From NCBI GenBank assembly GCA_017555685.1, contig JAFZFW010000052.1:1-17180 (forward strand): 17,180 nt of DNA. The letters run 5' to 3'. This DNA comes from Methanocorpusculum sp. (lineage in GTDB: Archaea > Halobacteriota > Methanomicrobia > Methanomicrobiales > Methanocorpusculaceae). Below the pieces are notes generated by a model. That model searched no databases. It saw nothing but the letters and a program-made list of their open reading frames with translations, and was not told the DNA's origin. The translations under genes and the position numbers were made by a program. Each line of letters starts with the position of its first letter. The stretch's first letter is position 1. Below, in pieces: positions 1 through 7,554 of this stretch.

Positions 1-524
1 AGGTACGGCGGGTTCCAGAGTCTGTGTACCTTGAATCCCATAACACCGTGTGCTGCTCTGTCCTTCTCCTTTAAGACGGTTGCTGCATCCGGGAACTTGT
101 CGAGTGCACGGGAAAGTGCAAGGCGGGTAGCTCCGTAGTTGAAGCGGTAGAGCTTGTTGAAGTCTTTTGCGGACGGGTCAATGAAAACGCTTGCAACAAT
201 AACGTTTTCCTCGATGTCGATACCGTCAAAGACACCGTCTTCAAGAGCGTCTGCGATTGCTTTGGAAACTGCTGCCTGTGCCGGGCCGAAAATCTGAGTA
301 ACCTGTTCGCCGTGCTTTAAGGTTACTTTCGGAACAATAAGAACTGCCGGCTTTGGCAGAAGGTTCGGGCGGATAACACCAAGAAGCGGAGTGTGTCCTG
401 CAGAAAGCTGGGTTAATCCGTTTGCAAATGCGCTTCCGACCGGTCCGTTCTTGTCGCCGATCATAAGGTCGATGTGAGCGAGTTCTGCTCCATCGCCAAC
501 GAGTGCTTCACCAATTAAGAACAT
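1..524 (-). CDS. fae: Formaldehyde-activating enzyme (Fae), 3' end cut by window edge
   Basis: Reading the minus strand from the ATG at 524-522 gives 174 residues with no stop before the window edge. They read as Fae, which condenses formaldehyde with tetrahydromethanopterin to methylene-H4MPT in the cytoplasm. Seen directly: the N-terminus [20 protein letters not shown], which puts a histidine at residue 17, the catalytic His position of the family; the segment [46 protein letters not shown]; and [14 protein letters not shown], ending [13 protein letters not shown]. In many archaea Fae is fused to 3-hexulose-6-phosphate synthase (Hps). Fae alone is about as long as what is visible, so a fusion cannot be tested here. 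The gene is divergent from the phosphate-uptake operon. A likely TATA box (minus strand TTTATCTT, about 561-569) lies about 40 nt upstream of the start, implying a short leader. Identification is firm; only the Fae versus Fae-Hps question is open. Confidence 0.93.
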   Translation of the reverse strand, partial: MFLIGEALVGDGAELAHIDLMIGDKNGPVGSAFANGLTQLSAGHTPLLGVIRPNLLPKPAVLIVPKVTLKHGEQVTQIFGPAQAAVSKAIADALEDGVFDGIDIEENVIVASVFIDPSAKDFNKLYRFNYGATRLALSRALDKFPDAATVLKEKDRAAHGVMGFKVHRLWNPPY

Positions 525-679
525 AAGAACAATTCTCTACAGTAACTTATGTCGTCTGAAAAGATAAACCCAGTCATTCAACCGAGGTCAAATACACCAT
601 ATAGACTACATAATCTATAGAGAATATAGAAGAAATCTTCATAGTACATTCAAACAAAGATATGATACAAGGTTCAATA
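525..679. promoter_or_regulatory. Divergent promoter region between fae and the phosphate-uptake operon
   Basis: This AT-rich stretch separates two divergent genes. On the minus strand a TATA-like TTTATCTT lies near 561-569 and would serve fae. On the plus strand TATA-like sequences cluster at 600-629 and would serve the DUF47/PiT operon. The word TATAG occurs three times in this cluster (600-604, 616-620, 625-629). The arms TATAGA (600-605) and TCTATA (614-619) form an inverted repeat around an 8-nt spacer, and CTATA (615-619) with TATAG (625-629) forms a second one. These could be core promoter, operator or both. Phosphate control is an inference from the downstream genes only. Confidence 0.5.
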
Positions 680-1309
680 ATGAGTTTAAAAGACCTTTTC
701 ACACCGCAGGATACGGTGTTTTTCAACCTCTTTGAGGAACAGGCAGAAATTGCCCGCGAAGCATCCGGACAGCTGATTGGAATTTTCGAAGACTATACCA
801 ATGTCGAAGCAAAATACCGCGCATTAAAGGATGTCGAACACAAAGGTGATGCTGCAACTCACCGGGCATTTGATGAGCTGAACCGTACTTTCATCACTCC
901 GCTTGAGCCGGAAGAGATTTCCAGACTTGTTTCTTCCATGGACAATGTTGTTGATTTCATCGATGAGGGAGCGCGTCTTCTGTTAACCTATGATATCAAA
1001 CAGCCTGACCACTTCATGCTTGATTTCGCCAAGTGCATCCACCAGGCAGCACATGAAATCCAGATTGGTGTCGGATGCCTCCGTACCTTAAAAGAGCCGG
1101 AAGTTATCAAAGGCTGCTGTATTGAAATCAACCGCCTCGAAAATGTGGCTGATGAACTGTTAACCGCTGCATTAAAGAATCTTTTCAAGTCCACCGACCC
1201 GATTGAGATTATTAAGTTCAAGGACATCTATGAACACTTTGAAGCTGCAGCAGATGCCTGTGAAGAAGTTGCAAACGTATTAAGCGCCATCCTTATCCGT
1301 CACTCATAA
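680..1309 (+). CDS. DUF47 / PhoU-like accessory protein of the PiT phosphate transporter
   Basis: A 209-residue soluble, helix-rich protein of the DUF47 (PF01865, TIGR00153) family, distantly related to PhoU. Members are commonly encoded next to PiT permeases and are thought to regulate them. Seen: the family-like start MSLKDLFTPQDTVFFNLFEE, the early E-D-K-rich segment around VEHKGDAATHRAFDELNRTF, then ITPLEPEEISRLVSSMDNVVDFIDEGA, and a C-terminal helix IYEHFEAAADACEEVANVLS. I chose the ATG at 680 because the protein then begins where the family begins and an AAGGT Shine-Dalgarno-like site (669-673) sits 6 nt before it. An in-frame ATG at 662 would add six residues and has no such site. The stop is 2 nt before the PiT start, so the two genes are almost certainly co-transcribed and translationally coupled. 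The regulatory role is family knowledge, not shown here. Confidence 0.9.
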   Translation: MSLKDLFTPQDTVFFNLFEEQAEIAREASGQLIGIFEDYTNVEAKYRALKDVEHKGDAATHRAFDELNRTFITPLEPEEISRLVSSMDNVVDFIDEGARLLLTYDIKQPDHFMLDFAKCIHQAAHEIQIGVGCLRTLKEPEVIKGCCIEINRLENVADELLTAALKNLFKSTDPIEIIKFKDIYEHFEAAADACEEVANVLSAILIRHS

Positions 1310-1311
1310 TT

Positions 1312-2511
1312 ATGGACATTCTTTCAACTGTACTGGTTATTGCAGGTATTTTTATCGCACTTGCATTCAACTTCTCGAACGGAAGAAATGATGCAGCAAA
1401 TACAATTGCAACTGTTGTTGCAACGCATGCACTTTCCCCGCGCAAGGCAATTATTATTGCCTCTATTTGTTGTTTTGCCGGTCCGTTCGTCTTCTCAACA
1501 GCGGTTGCAAAAACAATCGGAAAAGGTATTGTTAATCCGGAAATTTTTACTCCGGTCCTGCTCTTCATCGGTCTTTGCGGAGCAGTCCTCTGGGTTAACA
1601 TCTGTTCCAACTACGGAATCCCGGTATCCTCTTCTCACTCTCTTGTAGGAGGTCTCTTAGGTGCAGGACTTGCTGCAGGGGGCTTTGCCTATATCTACTG
1701 GCCGACAGCAGACATGTTCTTCGGCATGGTAAAGATTCTGGCTATCGGTTTAGTTGCCGGCGCGGTTCTTGGAACTGTTTTAGCACTCATTTTTAAAGAC
1801 AAAGTCAAGACCTTCTGTATCTTAGGTGGAGTTGTCGGAGCAGTTCTTTCAGTCCCAATCGCTATGATTACTGTTGGCTTCAAGTTCTCCGGACTGCTTG
1901 CCATTATCCTCTTCATCTGTGTCTCACCGATTCTTGGTCTGATTGTCTCCTTCCTGTTTACCAGCATCTTAACCCGCATCTTGGCACGCTTCTCAAAGCA
2001 TCCGACAAAACTGAATAAATGGTTCCAGCGTGCACAGGTCCTCGGTTCCGGTTTCCAGGCAATGAGTCTTGGCGGAAACGATGCGCAGAATGCTATGGGT
2101 ATCATCTTTGCAATCCTGGTTTCCGCCGGGGTTCTGGGTGCGGATGCCGAGCTTCCGCTCTGGGTCATTCTGACGTCTGCTCTGGCCATCACGCTTGGTA
2201 TCCTCTCCGGCGGTTGGAAGGTCATCAAAAAACTCGGCTCCGGAATTACCCGCATCATGCCGTATCAGGGATTCTCTGCTGCTGTCTCCGGCGGAGCAGT
2301 TCTTTCCTTTATGACCATGTTCGGTGTTCCGGTTTCTACCACACACTGTGCTGCAGGAACCGTTATGGGTACCGGAGTTACCCGTGGTGTTGGTGCTGTT
2401 AACTGGAGAAATGTCCGGCAGATGGTAACCGCCTGGATTATCACCATCCCGTGTGCAGGTGCTGTCTCCTTTATCGCCTACATGGTGTTATCCCTCATCT
2501 TCGGGTTCTGA
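1312..2511 (+). CDS. pitA: PiT-family inorganic phosphate permease
   Basis: A 399-residue integral membrane protein of the PiT/PHO-4 family (PF01384), which takes up inorganic phosphate with a cation (H+ or Na+). The family's duplicated signature is present in both halves: NGRNDAANTIAT at residues 23-34 and GGNDAQNAMG from residue 254. The conserved serine/histidine stretches are also visible: GIPVSSSHSLVGGLLGAG in the first half and GVPVSTTHCAAGTVMGTG in the second. About ten hydrophobic membrane spans are evident, with a polar loop (about ARFSKHPTKLNKWFQRAQ) in the middle. Length is typical for archaeal members. It starts 2 nt after the DUF47 stop, with no Shine-Dalgarno of its own. Substrate could in principle be sulfate or another anion, since a few relatives differ, but the DUF47 neighbour favours phosphate. 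Confidence 0.93.
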   Translation: MDILSTVLVIAGIFIALAFNFSNGRNDAANTIATVVATHALSPRKAIIIASICCFAGPFVFSTAVAKTIGKGIVNPEIFTPVLLFIGLCGAVLWVNICSNYGIPVSSSHSLVGGLLGAGLAAGGFAYIYWPTADMFFGMVKILAIGLVAGAVLGTVLALIFKDKVKTFCILGGVVGAVLSVPIAMITVGFKFSGLLAIILFICVSPILGLIVSFLFTSILTRILARFSKHPTKLNKWFQRAQVLGSGFQAMSLGGNDAQNAMGIIFAILVSAGVLGADAELPLWVILTSALAITLGILSGGWKVIKKLGSGITRIMPYQGFSAAVSGGAVLSFMTMFGVPVSTTHCAAGTVMGTGVTRGVGAVNWRNVRQMVTAWIITIPCAGAVSFIAYMVLSLIFGF

Positions 2512-2533
2512 AAATACGGCATAACTTCCCCTC

Positions 2534-2541
2534 TTTTTTTT
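2534..2541 (+). terminator. T-tract terminator after the phosphate operon
   Basis: A run of eight T residues lies about 22 nt after the PiT stop codon, within a pyrimidine-rich stretch and without a strong preceding hairpin. Archaeal RNA polymerase terminates at such U-tracts, so this is the likely end of the DUF47-PiT transcript. Confidence 0.6.
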
Positions 2542-2710
2542 CAATTTGCAGACTCCATGCAGTACAATTTATCTCATAGCAAAACCAACTATATTCTACC
2601 TTAGAACAGTCTCCGTTCCGCACCAGCTCCCCCTCCCACGAAGCCGCGGAAAATGCGGGCTGTAAATATCACGGTCTGATGGAAAACAGGAAATTTCCGT
2701 CTCATATACA
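2542..2710 (+). promoter_or_regulatory. Promoter and leader region of the isoprenoid operon
   Basis: This 169-nt non-coding stretch holds several TATA-like sequences: near 2566-2575, 2588-2594 and TAAATATC at 2663-2670. The last is best placed for a start site about 15-20 nt before the MEMO ATG. Just upstream of the ATG is a 10-bp perfect palindrome GGAAATTTCC (2689-2698). Its right half can instead pair with GGAAA at 2681-2685, with flanking ACGG (2671-2674) and CCGT (2697-2700) arms, to make a small hairpin. The GC-rich middle (about 2610-2660) has only weak pairing potential. I see no convincing gene here. Confidence 0.4.
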
Positions 2711-3544
2711 ATGATACACAAAATATCAGCGGAGCCGCGGGTATCGGAAAAATCTGCGCGTCTCCCGACACTTGCGGGTATCTTTTACCCAAGCGAAGCG
2801 GAGGGCTTAAAACAAACCCTTGCCTCATTTTTCGAAGCTACGGTAACGTCTGTTTCCAATCCGAAGGGAATCCTTGTGCCGCATGCAGGTTATCTCTATT
2901 CCGGACCTGCTGCTGCTGTATCGTATTCCCGTATTTCCCCGGATTTTGACGGAACTTTTGTTGTAATCGGAACAAGCCACAGCGGATTTGAAAACTCTGT
3001 TTCTGATATCGACTGGGAAACGCCGATTGGAACCGTCAAAGCAGATACCGAGTTTGCCGAAGCAGTCGCTCTGCCAAAAGACAATGCCGCAGCCAGAAAG
3101 CAGGAGAACTCTCTTGAGACACAGATGCCCTTTATTGCCTACCGGTTCCCTCAGGCAAAAATTGCAGCTGTTCTCATGGGTGATCAGTCGCCGGAAGGTG
3201 CTGCTGATGTTTCCCGCGCAGTAATCGATGCTGTCGAAAAAACCGGACGCCGTATCATCGTTGTTGCATCCGGTGACGGCTCGCATTATGTCCCGGCAAA
3301 GAAAGCAGAGACTGATGACTTAACCTGTCTTGCAGCTATCAAAAACCTTGATGTGAACGCGTTCTATGACGCCCTCTATGCAGTACAGCCGTCCATGTGC
3401 GGATACGGCTGTATTGCTGCGACGGCAGAGATCGGAAAAGCCCTTGGTGCTTTAGAAGCACGGGTTTTAACCTATACAACCTCCGGCGACGCATCCGGTG
3501 ATTACCGGTCCGTTGTCGGGTACGCCTCACTGGAGGTAATCTGA
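2711..3544 (+). CDS. MEMO1-family protein (AmmeMemoRadiSam system protein B)
   Basis: A 277-residue cytoplasmic protein of the MEMO family (PF01875), structurally related to class III extradiol dioxygenases. Human Memo1 binds copper and has reported redox activity; the archaeal function is unknown. Seen: the family start LPTLAGIFYPSEAEGLKQ, here preceded by about 17 extra residues; VPHAGYLYSGPAA with H58; IGTSHSGFE with H90; SGDGSHYVP with H192; and MCGYGCIAA with C230. These match the His/His/His/Cys metal-site positions. The usual EHSxExQxPF motif reads ENSLETQMPF, so its His is Asn133. The next gene starts on the last base of its stop codon, so it heads the mevalonate kinase operon, an arrangement I know from other euryarchaea. 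The ATG at 2711 lacks a clear ribosome site and could be used on a short leader. Family assignment is firm; function is open. Confidence 0.9.
   Translation: MIHKISAEPRVSEKSARLPTLAGIFYPSEAEGLKQTLASFFEATVTSVSNPKGILVPHAGYLYSGPAAAVSYSRISPDFDGTFVVIGTSHSGFENSVSDIDWETPIGTVKADTEFAEAVALPKDNAAARKQENSLETQMPFIAYRFPQAKIAAVLMGDQSPEGAADVSRAVIDAVEKTGRRIIVVASGDGSHYVPAKKAETDDLTCLAAIKNLDVNAFYDALYAVQPSMCGYGCIAATAEIGKALGALEARVLTYTTSGDASGDYRSVVGYASLEVI
3532..3537 (+). promoter_or_regulatory. Strong Shine-Dalgarno site for mevalonate kinase
   Basis: GGAGGT lies 6 nt before the ATG at 3544, inside the end of the MEMO gene. It is the best Shine-Dalgarno match in the window and fixes the mevalonate kinase start, which overlaps the MEMO stop by one base (TGATG). 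Confidence 0.8.
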
Positions 3545-4416
3545 TGGCAACATGGAGTGCCCCGGGCAAAGTGTTCCTCTTTGGAGAACATGCTGTCGTC
3601 TATGGAAAACCAGGGATTGCGATGTCTATTAAGCCGCGAGTGATGGTCACTGTTCGTCACTCCCGCTATTTCCAGCGTCCGAACTCACCCTACATCGCTG
3701 AATGCTTTAAACTCCTCGATATCAAGGGAAGCGTATATGTCAGATCTCAGCTTCCCAGTGCATCCGGCCTTGGTTCCTCTGCAGCAGTCACTGTTGCAAC
3801 ACTCTTTGCCATCAATGATGAGTTCCAGCTCGGCTATTCCCGCGCTGAGGTTGCAGAACTCGCGCACGAAGTGGAGAAGATTACACAGGGAGGCCGCGCT
3901 AGTGCGACTGATACCTATGTCTCCACCTTCGGCGGTATGGTCTTAATCCGCGGCGATGAAAAACGCCGTCTGATTCCTCCGCAGAACCTCTCAATTGTTA
4001 TCGGCAACTCGATGGTCTCCCACAACACTTCCGAAATGGTCCGTCGTGTTGCCGAGTTCCGCGAGCATTCGCCTGCTGTTGCAAACCCGATTATGGACGC
4101 TATCGGGGCCATTACCATGGAGGCGATGCACAACATGGAAAACCACCGTGAACTGGGTAATCTCATGAACAGAAACCATGCCCTGCTTGAAGCATTAGGC
4201 GTCAGCCATCCGGCTCTTTCAAATCTCGTGCTTGCTGCACGCAATGCCGGAGCATACGGTGCCAAACTGTCCGGTGCCGGCGGCGGAGGCTGTATCTGGG
4301 CCCTTTGTTCCAAAGGTTCCCGCAACCGTGTTGCAAACGCGCTTGAGGACTGCGACGCAAAGACCATTATTACCACTATAGATACGGAAGGCGCAAGAAA
4401 AGAGGCTGATATCTGA
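3544..4416 (+). CDS. mvk: Mevalonate kinase
   Basis: A 290-residue GHMP-family kinase that phosphorylates mevalonate to mevalonate 5-phosphate with ATP, in the cytoplasm. Motif 1 is SAPGKVFLFGEHAVVYGKPG (5-24). The glycine-rich ATP-binding motif 2 is PSASGLGSSAAVT (71-83). The catalytic-aspartate motif GRASATDTYVSTFGG follows, with D123 in the mevalonate-kinase-specific position. The C-terminal GHMP motif is AYGAKLSGAGGGGC (237-250). These motifs separate it from homoserine kinase and phosphomevalonate kinase, and the length is typical of the short archaeal enzymes. It overlaps by one base both the upstream MEMO gene and the downstream isopentenyl phosphate kinase. The classical phosphomevalonate kinase and diphosphomevalonate decarboxylase do not follow it, which fits the archaeal modified pathway. 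Confidence 0.96.
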   Translation: MATWSAPGKVFLFGEHAVVYGKPGIAMSIKPRVMVTVRHSRYFQRPNSPYIAECFKLLDIKGSVYVRSQLPSASGLGSSAAVTVATLFAINDEFQLGYSRAEVAELAHEVEKITQGGRASATDTYVSTFGGMVLIRGDEKRRLIPPQNLSIVIGNSMVSHNTSEMVRRVAEFREHSPAVANPIMDAIGAITMEAMHNMENHRELGNLMNRNHALLEALGVSHPALSNLVLAARNAGAYGAKLSGAGGGGCIWALCSKGSRNRVANALEDCDAKTIITTIDTEGARKEADI

Positions 4417-5156
4417 TGACCGTTATCATCAAACTCGGCGGCTCGGTAATCACCGATAAGGCACAACCGGGCGTTGTCCGCTGGGAAAGTATCGCGGAAC
4501 TTGCCGCAGCATTTGCTGCTGTAAAGACGCCGGCGGTCATCGTCCACGGGGCCGGTTCTCTCGGCCACCCCGAAGCCAAAGCCTACGGAATTGCTGACGG
4601 TGTACGCAAAGAAAACGCCCGCGGCGTCTATGTCACGCACGAGGCTGTTTCCCGTTTAAACACCGAAGTTGTCGCAGCACTCCGTGCGGATGGCGTAGAG
4701 GCCGTCTCTTTTCATCCGTTTGCCTCCGCTCTTGCAGAAAACGGCCGTCTGGTCTTCTGCGGAGAAGAACAGATCTCCTGTCTGCTTGCCGCAGGCATCG
4801 TCCCGGTTCTCCACGGAGACGTTGTCTGCGACAGAAAACAGGGAGGCTGTATCGTCTCCGGCGATCAGATAGTACCCTATCTTGCAAAAGCACTTGGAGC
4901 TGACAAAATCGCCATTGTTACCGCCACCGGAGGCGTTCTTGCTGACGGTTCAATCATCCCGGAAATTACCCGCGAAACTGTATCTGCAGTATCGTTCAGC
5001 ACTGCTGACACTGCAGACGTTACCGGCGGAATGCAGGGAAAAGTAGAAGAACTGCTTTCTCTGGCCGAATCCGGTACCCCGGCACACATCATAAAACCGG
5101 AAATGCTTTCCGCATTTCTTGCAGGCAAACCCTGCGGGGGGACACTGGTAAAATGA
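4416..5156 (+). CDS. ipk: Isopentenyl phosphate kinase
   Basis: A 246-residue amino-acid-kinase-fold enzyme (PF00696) that phosphorylates isopentenyl phosphate to isopentenyl diphosphate, the hallmark step of the archaeal mevalonate pathway. Seen: the N-terminal VIIKLGGSVITDK with lysines 6 and 14 for nucleotide binding; VHGAGSLGHPEAKAYGI, whose H51 is the conserved histidine that marks IPK among amino acid kinases and contacts the substrate phosphate; VLHGDVVCD and GCIVSGDQIVPYLA in the middle; and a nucleotide-binding VTATGGVLAD later. The TGATG overlap with mevalonate kinase and the 4-nt ATGA overlap with the next gene show tight translational coupling. An AGAGG site (4401-4405) is available 10 nt before the start. 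The distinguishing His and the context make glutamate kinase or UMP kinase unlikely. Confidence 0.95.
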   Translation: MTVIIKLGGSVITDKAQPGVVRWESIAELAAAFAAVKTPAVIVHGAGSLGHPEAKAYGIADGVRKENARGVYVTHEAVSRLNTEVVAALRADGVEAVSFHPFASALAENGRLVFCGEEQISCLLAAGIVPVLHGDVVCDRKQGGCIVSGDQIVPYLAKALGADKIAIVTATGGVLADGSIIPEITRETVSAVSFSTADTADVTGGMQGKVEELLSLAESGTPAHIIKPEMLSAFLAGKPCGGTLVK

Positions 5157-6196
5157 CCGGACTTACCTCATCGAGAAAACTCGATCACTTACATCTCTGC
5201 GCAGAAACCGACGTTGCATTCGGCAGTGCCGGATTCTCAGACGTGCGTCTTGTTCACAATGCCGTACCGGAATGTGCGGCATCAGACATTGACATCAGCA
5301 CGGAATTTCTTGGCCGCAAACTGGCTGCCCCGATTTTTATCGCGGCTATGACAGGAGGTCACCCTGACACCGCAGAGGTAAACAAAACACTTGCCGCTGC
5401 TGCCGAGCAGTTCAACATCCCGATGGGTGTCGGCTCGCAGCGTGCCGCCCTGGAAAACCCGGAGCTTGCAGACAGCTTTACTGTTGTCCGCGAAACAGCT
5501 CCGAATGCCTTCCTTGCAGGAAATATCAGCGCAGTACAGCTTCGTGACCATGGTCTTGAATGGGCTGACCGCGCTGTTGAAATGATTGATGCAGATGCTC
5601 TCTGTATTCACTTAAACTTCCTGCAGGAGATGATTCAGGTCGAAGGAGACCGTTCAGCAGTTGGAATCCTTTCGACCATCCGTGAAGCAGCAGAAACTCT
5701 CTCTGTCCCGGTAATCGTAAAAGAGACCGGGTCTGGAATCTCCCGTGAGGCTGCACAGGCAATCTTTGCTTCCGGTGCTGATGCACTCGATGTCGGCGGA
5801 TTCGGCGGAACATCCTGGGCAAAAATAGAGAAAGCGCGTGCCAGTGATAAGACACATCAGATGCTTGGAGATACCTTCCTTGAATGGGGAATCCCGACTG
5901 CAGTGAGTGTTTTTGAGGTAGCGCAGGTCAGAACAGGGCCGGTAATTGCCACCGGAGGCCTGAATAACGGACTTGATGCAGCAAAAGCAATAGCTCTCGG
6001 CGCAGATATGGCAGGAATGGCCTTGACCCTTCTGCCCGCCGCCCTGAACGGAGTTGATGCACTCTGCAGCAGAATTGAAACCATCTGCGGGGAACTGAAG
6101 ACCGCAATGTTTCTCACCGGAGCACCAGATATTTCAGCGCTTGCTCAGGTCCGGTATTATCTGACTGGCACAGTCAGGGAAATGACAAACAAATAG
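5153..6196 (+). CDS. fni: Type 2 isopentenyl-diphosphate delta-isomerase (FMN)
   Basis: A 347-residue TIM-barrel flavoprotein that interconverts isopentenyl and dimethylallyl diphosphate using reduced FMN. Family marks: SSRKLDHLHLC near the N-terminus; IFIAAMTGGH (61-70); MGVGSQRAALENPE (91-104); LAGNISAVQL; the signature CIHLNFLQEMIQVEGD (151-166), which carries Gln158 and the Mg-binding Glu164; the FMN phosphate region LDVGGFGGTSW (212-222); and ATGGLNNGLDAAKAIALGAD. Length is as expected. It overlaps the isopentenyl phosphate kinase gene by 4 nt, and RNase J starts 9 nt after its stop. It acts on the product of the preceding kinase and supplies DMAPP to the prenyl synthase two genes on. 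It is unrelated to the Nudix-type isomerase Idi-1. Confidence 0.96.
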   Translation: MTGLTSSRKLDHLHLCAETDVAFGSAGFSDVRLVHNAVPECAASDIDISTEFLGRKLAAPIFIAAMTGGHPDTAEVNKTLAAAAEQFNIPMGVGSQRAALENPELADSFTVVRETAPNAFLAGNISAVQLRDHGLEWADRAVEMIDADALCIHLNFLQEMIQVEGDRSAVGILSTIREAAETLSVPVIVKETGSGISREAAQAIFASGADALDVGGFGGTSWAKIEKARASDKTHQMLGDTFLEWGIPTAVSVFEVAQVRTGPVIATGGLNNGLDAAKAIALGADMAGMALTLLPAALNGVDALCSRIETICGELKTAMFLTGAPDISALAQVRYYLTGTVREMTNK

Positions 6197-6205
6197 AGGA
6201 ACTAC

Positions 6206-7549
6206 ATGGTAGAAGTTGAAGTAATAGCCGTCGGCGGATACAACGAGGTCGGAAGAAACATGACCGCTGTCCGCGTCGGCAAGGAAATTGTTATCTTCGA
6301 TATCGGTCTGTATCTCGACCCGATTACCGGAAATAACAGCGTCGATATGGAAAATATGCACTCTCTGGACTTAATCCAGATGGGTGCAATCCCGGACGAT
6401 ACCGTCATGAACACGGTAGAAGGTACCGTAAAAGCAATTGTCTGTACTCACGGTCACTTAGACCACATCGGAGCAGTTCAGAAGTTAGCACACCGTTACA
6501 ACTGCCCGATTATCGCAACCCCGTACACCACCGAGCTTATCAAACAGCAGATTGAAGGCGAGCGCAAGTTCACTGTCTCCAACAAGACCTTCGCACTCAA
6601 GGCAGGAGCAAAATACACCATCTCCCAGAATCTGACCTTAGAGTTCATCCGTGTCCAGCACAGTATCATTGACTCGGTAATGGCTGTCCTGCACACTCCG
6701 GTCGGCTGCGTTGTCTATGCAAACGACTTCAAGTTTGATATGACTCCGGTCATCGGCGATGCTCCGGACTTAGCCCGCATGCGTGCTATCGGAAAGGAAG
6801 GTGTCAAGGTCTTAATCGTCGAGTCCTTAAACTTAGACGACAGAGGATACGCACCAAGCGAACAGGTTGCACGCCTTCGTGTCCGTGATGCAATCATGCG
6901 TGCAGAAGATGACAAACACGCAATCATCGTCTCCACCTTCGCATCCCAGATTGCCAGAATCAAGACTATCACCGAGTGTGCCCGTGAGATTGACAGAATC
7001 CCGGTTCTTCTCGGCCGCAGTATGGAACGCTACAACGGTACTGCAGAGATGTTAAAGCAGGTTGCATTCCCGCAGGGAACCAGCATCTATGGAAACAGAA
7101 AGACCACCGACAGAATGCTTCGCCGCATCTCCAAGGAAGGAAAGGAAAAGTTCCTGATTGTTGCAACCGGTCACCAGGGAGAGCCGGGATCCATGCTTTC
7201 CCGTATGGCATTAGGCGAGACTCCGCTCAAAATCGAGAAGGGCGATCGTGTGATGTTCTCCGCAAACATCATCCCGAACCCGATCAACTTCGCCCAGCGT
7301 GCAGAAGTCGACCGTCTCTTACTCCGCCAGGGAGCAAGACTCTTTGACGGACTTCACGTCACCGGTCACGCATATTACCAGGAGCACTATGACTTAGTCT
7401 CCATGCTCAACCCGGAGCACATTATCCCGTCTCACGGTCCGTTCCACATGAAGGGAGGCTATGTCCACCTTGCATCCGAGTTCGGCTACACCTTAAACCG
7501 TGACATCCACATCATGCAGAACGGCGACCGTCTTGTTCTTCCGAAGTGA
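6206..7549 (+). CDS. rnj: RNase J (metallo-beta-lactamase, beta-CASP ribonuclease)
   Basis: A 447-residue archaeal RNase J, a zinc-dependent 5'-3' exoribonuclease (some members also endonuclease) of RNA decay. Seen: the MBL motif THGHLDH (81-87); H152 and D174 as further metal-ligand candidates; beta-CASP elements VESLNLDD (205-212) with an acidic residue where the family has it; ATGHQGEPGSM (320-330) with H323; HVTGHAY (384-390) with H388; and the C-terminal PSHGPFHMKGG with H410. The last is the RNase J-type histidine that separates it from CPSF-type enzymes, which also carry KH domains absent here. It lacks the extra C-terminal domain of bacterial RNase J, as is normal in archaea. An AGAGGA ribosome site (6195-6200) overlaps the upstream stop region. 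It sits inside the isoprenoid operon between the isomerase and the prenyl synthase. Confidence 0.95.
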   Translation: MVEVEVIAVGGYNEVGRNMTAVRVGKEIVIFDIGLYLDPITGNNSVDMENMHSLDLIQMGAIPDDTVMNTVEGTVKAIVCTHGHLDHIGAVQKLAHRYNCPIIATPYTTELIKQQIEGERKFTVSNKTFALKAGAKYTISQNLTLEFIRVQHSIIDSVMAVLHTPVGCVVYANDFKFDMTPVIGDAPDLARMRAIGKEGVKVLIVESLNLDDRGYAPSEQVARLRVRDAIMRAEDDKHAIIVSTFASQIARIKTITECAREIDRIPVLLGRSMERYNGTAEMLKQVAFPQGTSIYGNRKTTDRMLRRISKEGKEKFLIVATGHQGEPGSMLSRMALGETPLKIEKGDRVMFSANIIPNPINFAQRAEVDRLLLRQGARLFDGLHVTGHAYYQEHYDLVSMLNPEHIIPSHGPFHMKGGYVHLASEFGYTLNRDIHIMQNGDRLVLPK

Positions 7550-7550
7550 T
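7543..7550 (+). promoter_or_regulatory. Shine-Dalgarno site that sets the prenyl synthase start
   Basis: GAAGTGAT, matching the archaeal GGAGGTGAT consensus at most positions, spans the RNase J stop codon and lies 4 nt before the ATG at 7555. It supports that ATG over the in-frame GTG at 7546, which overlaps the site itself. Confidence 0.65.
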
Positions 7551-7554
7551 CTTC

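Noticed and set aside
1..524. Calling a Fae-Hps fusion
   Set aside because: The window ends about where Fae ends, so whether an Hps domain follows cannot be seen.
1695..2258. A 187-codon open frame on the minus strand
   Set aside because: It is antisense to the PiT permease, with Arg/Pro-rich low-information translation and no promoter or ribosome site.
2601..2828. A 75-codon minus-strand frame that covers the leader before the MEMO gene
   Set aside because: Half of it is antisense to MEMO, and the rest is the non-coding leader. No ribosome site or recognisable sequence.
3915..4640. A 241-codon open frame on the minus strand
   Set aside because: It lies wholly opposite mevalonate kinase and isopentenyl phosphate kinase, both of which carry intact diagnostic motifs. 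Its translation shows no family features, and the length reflects codon composition of the real strand.
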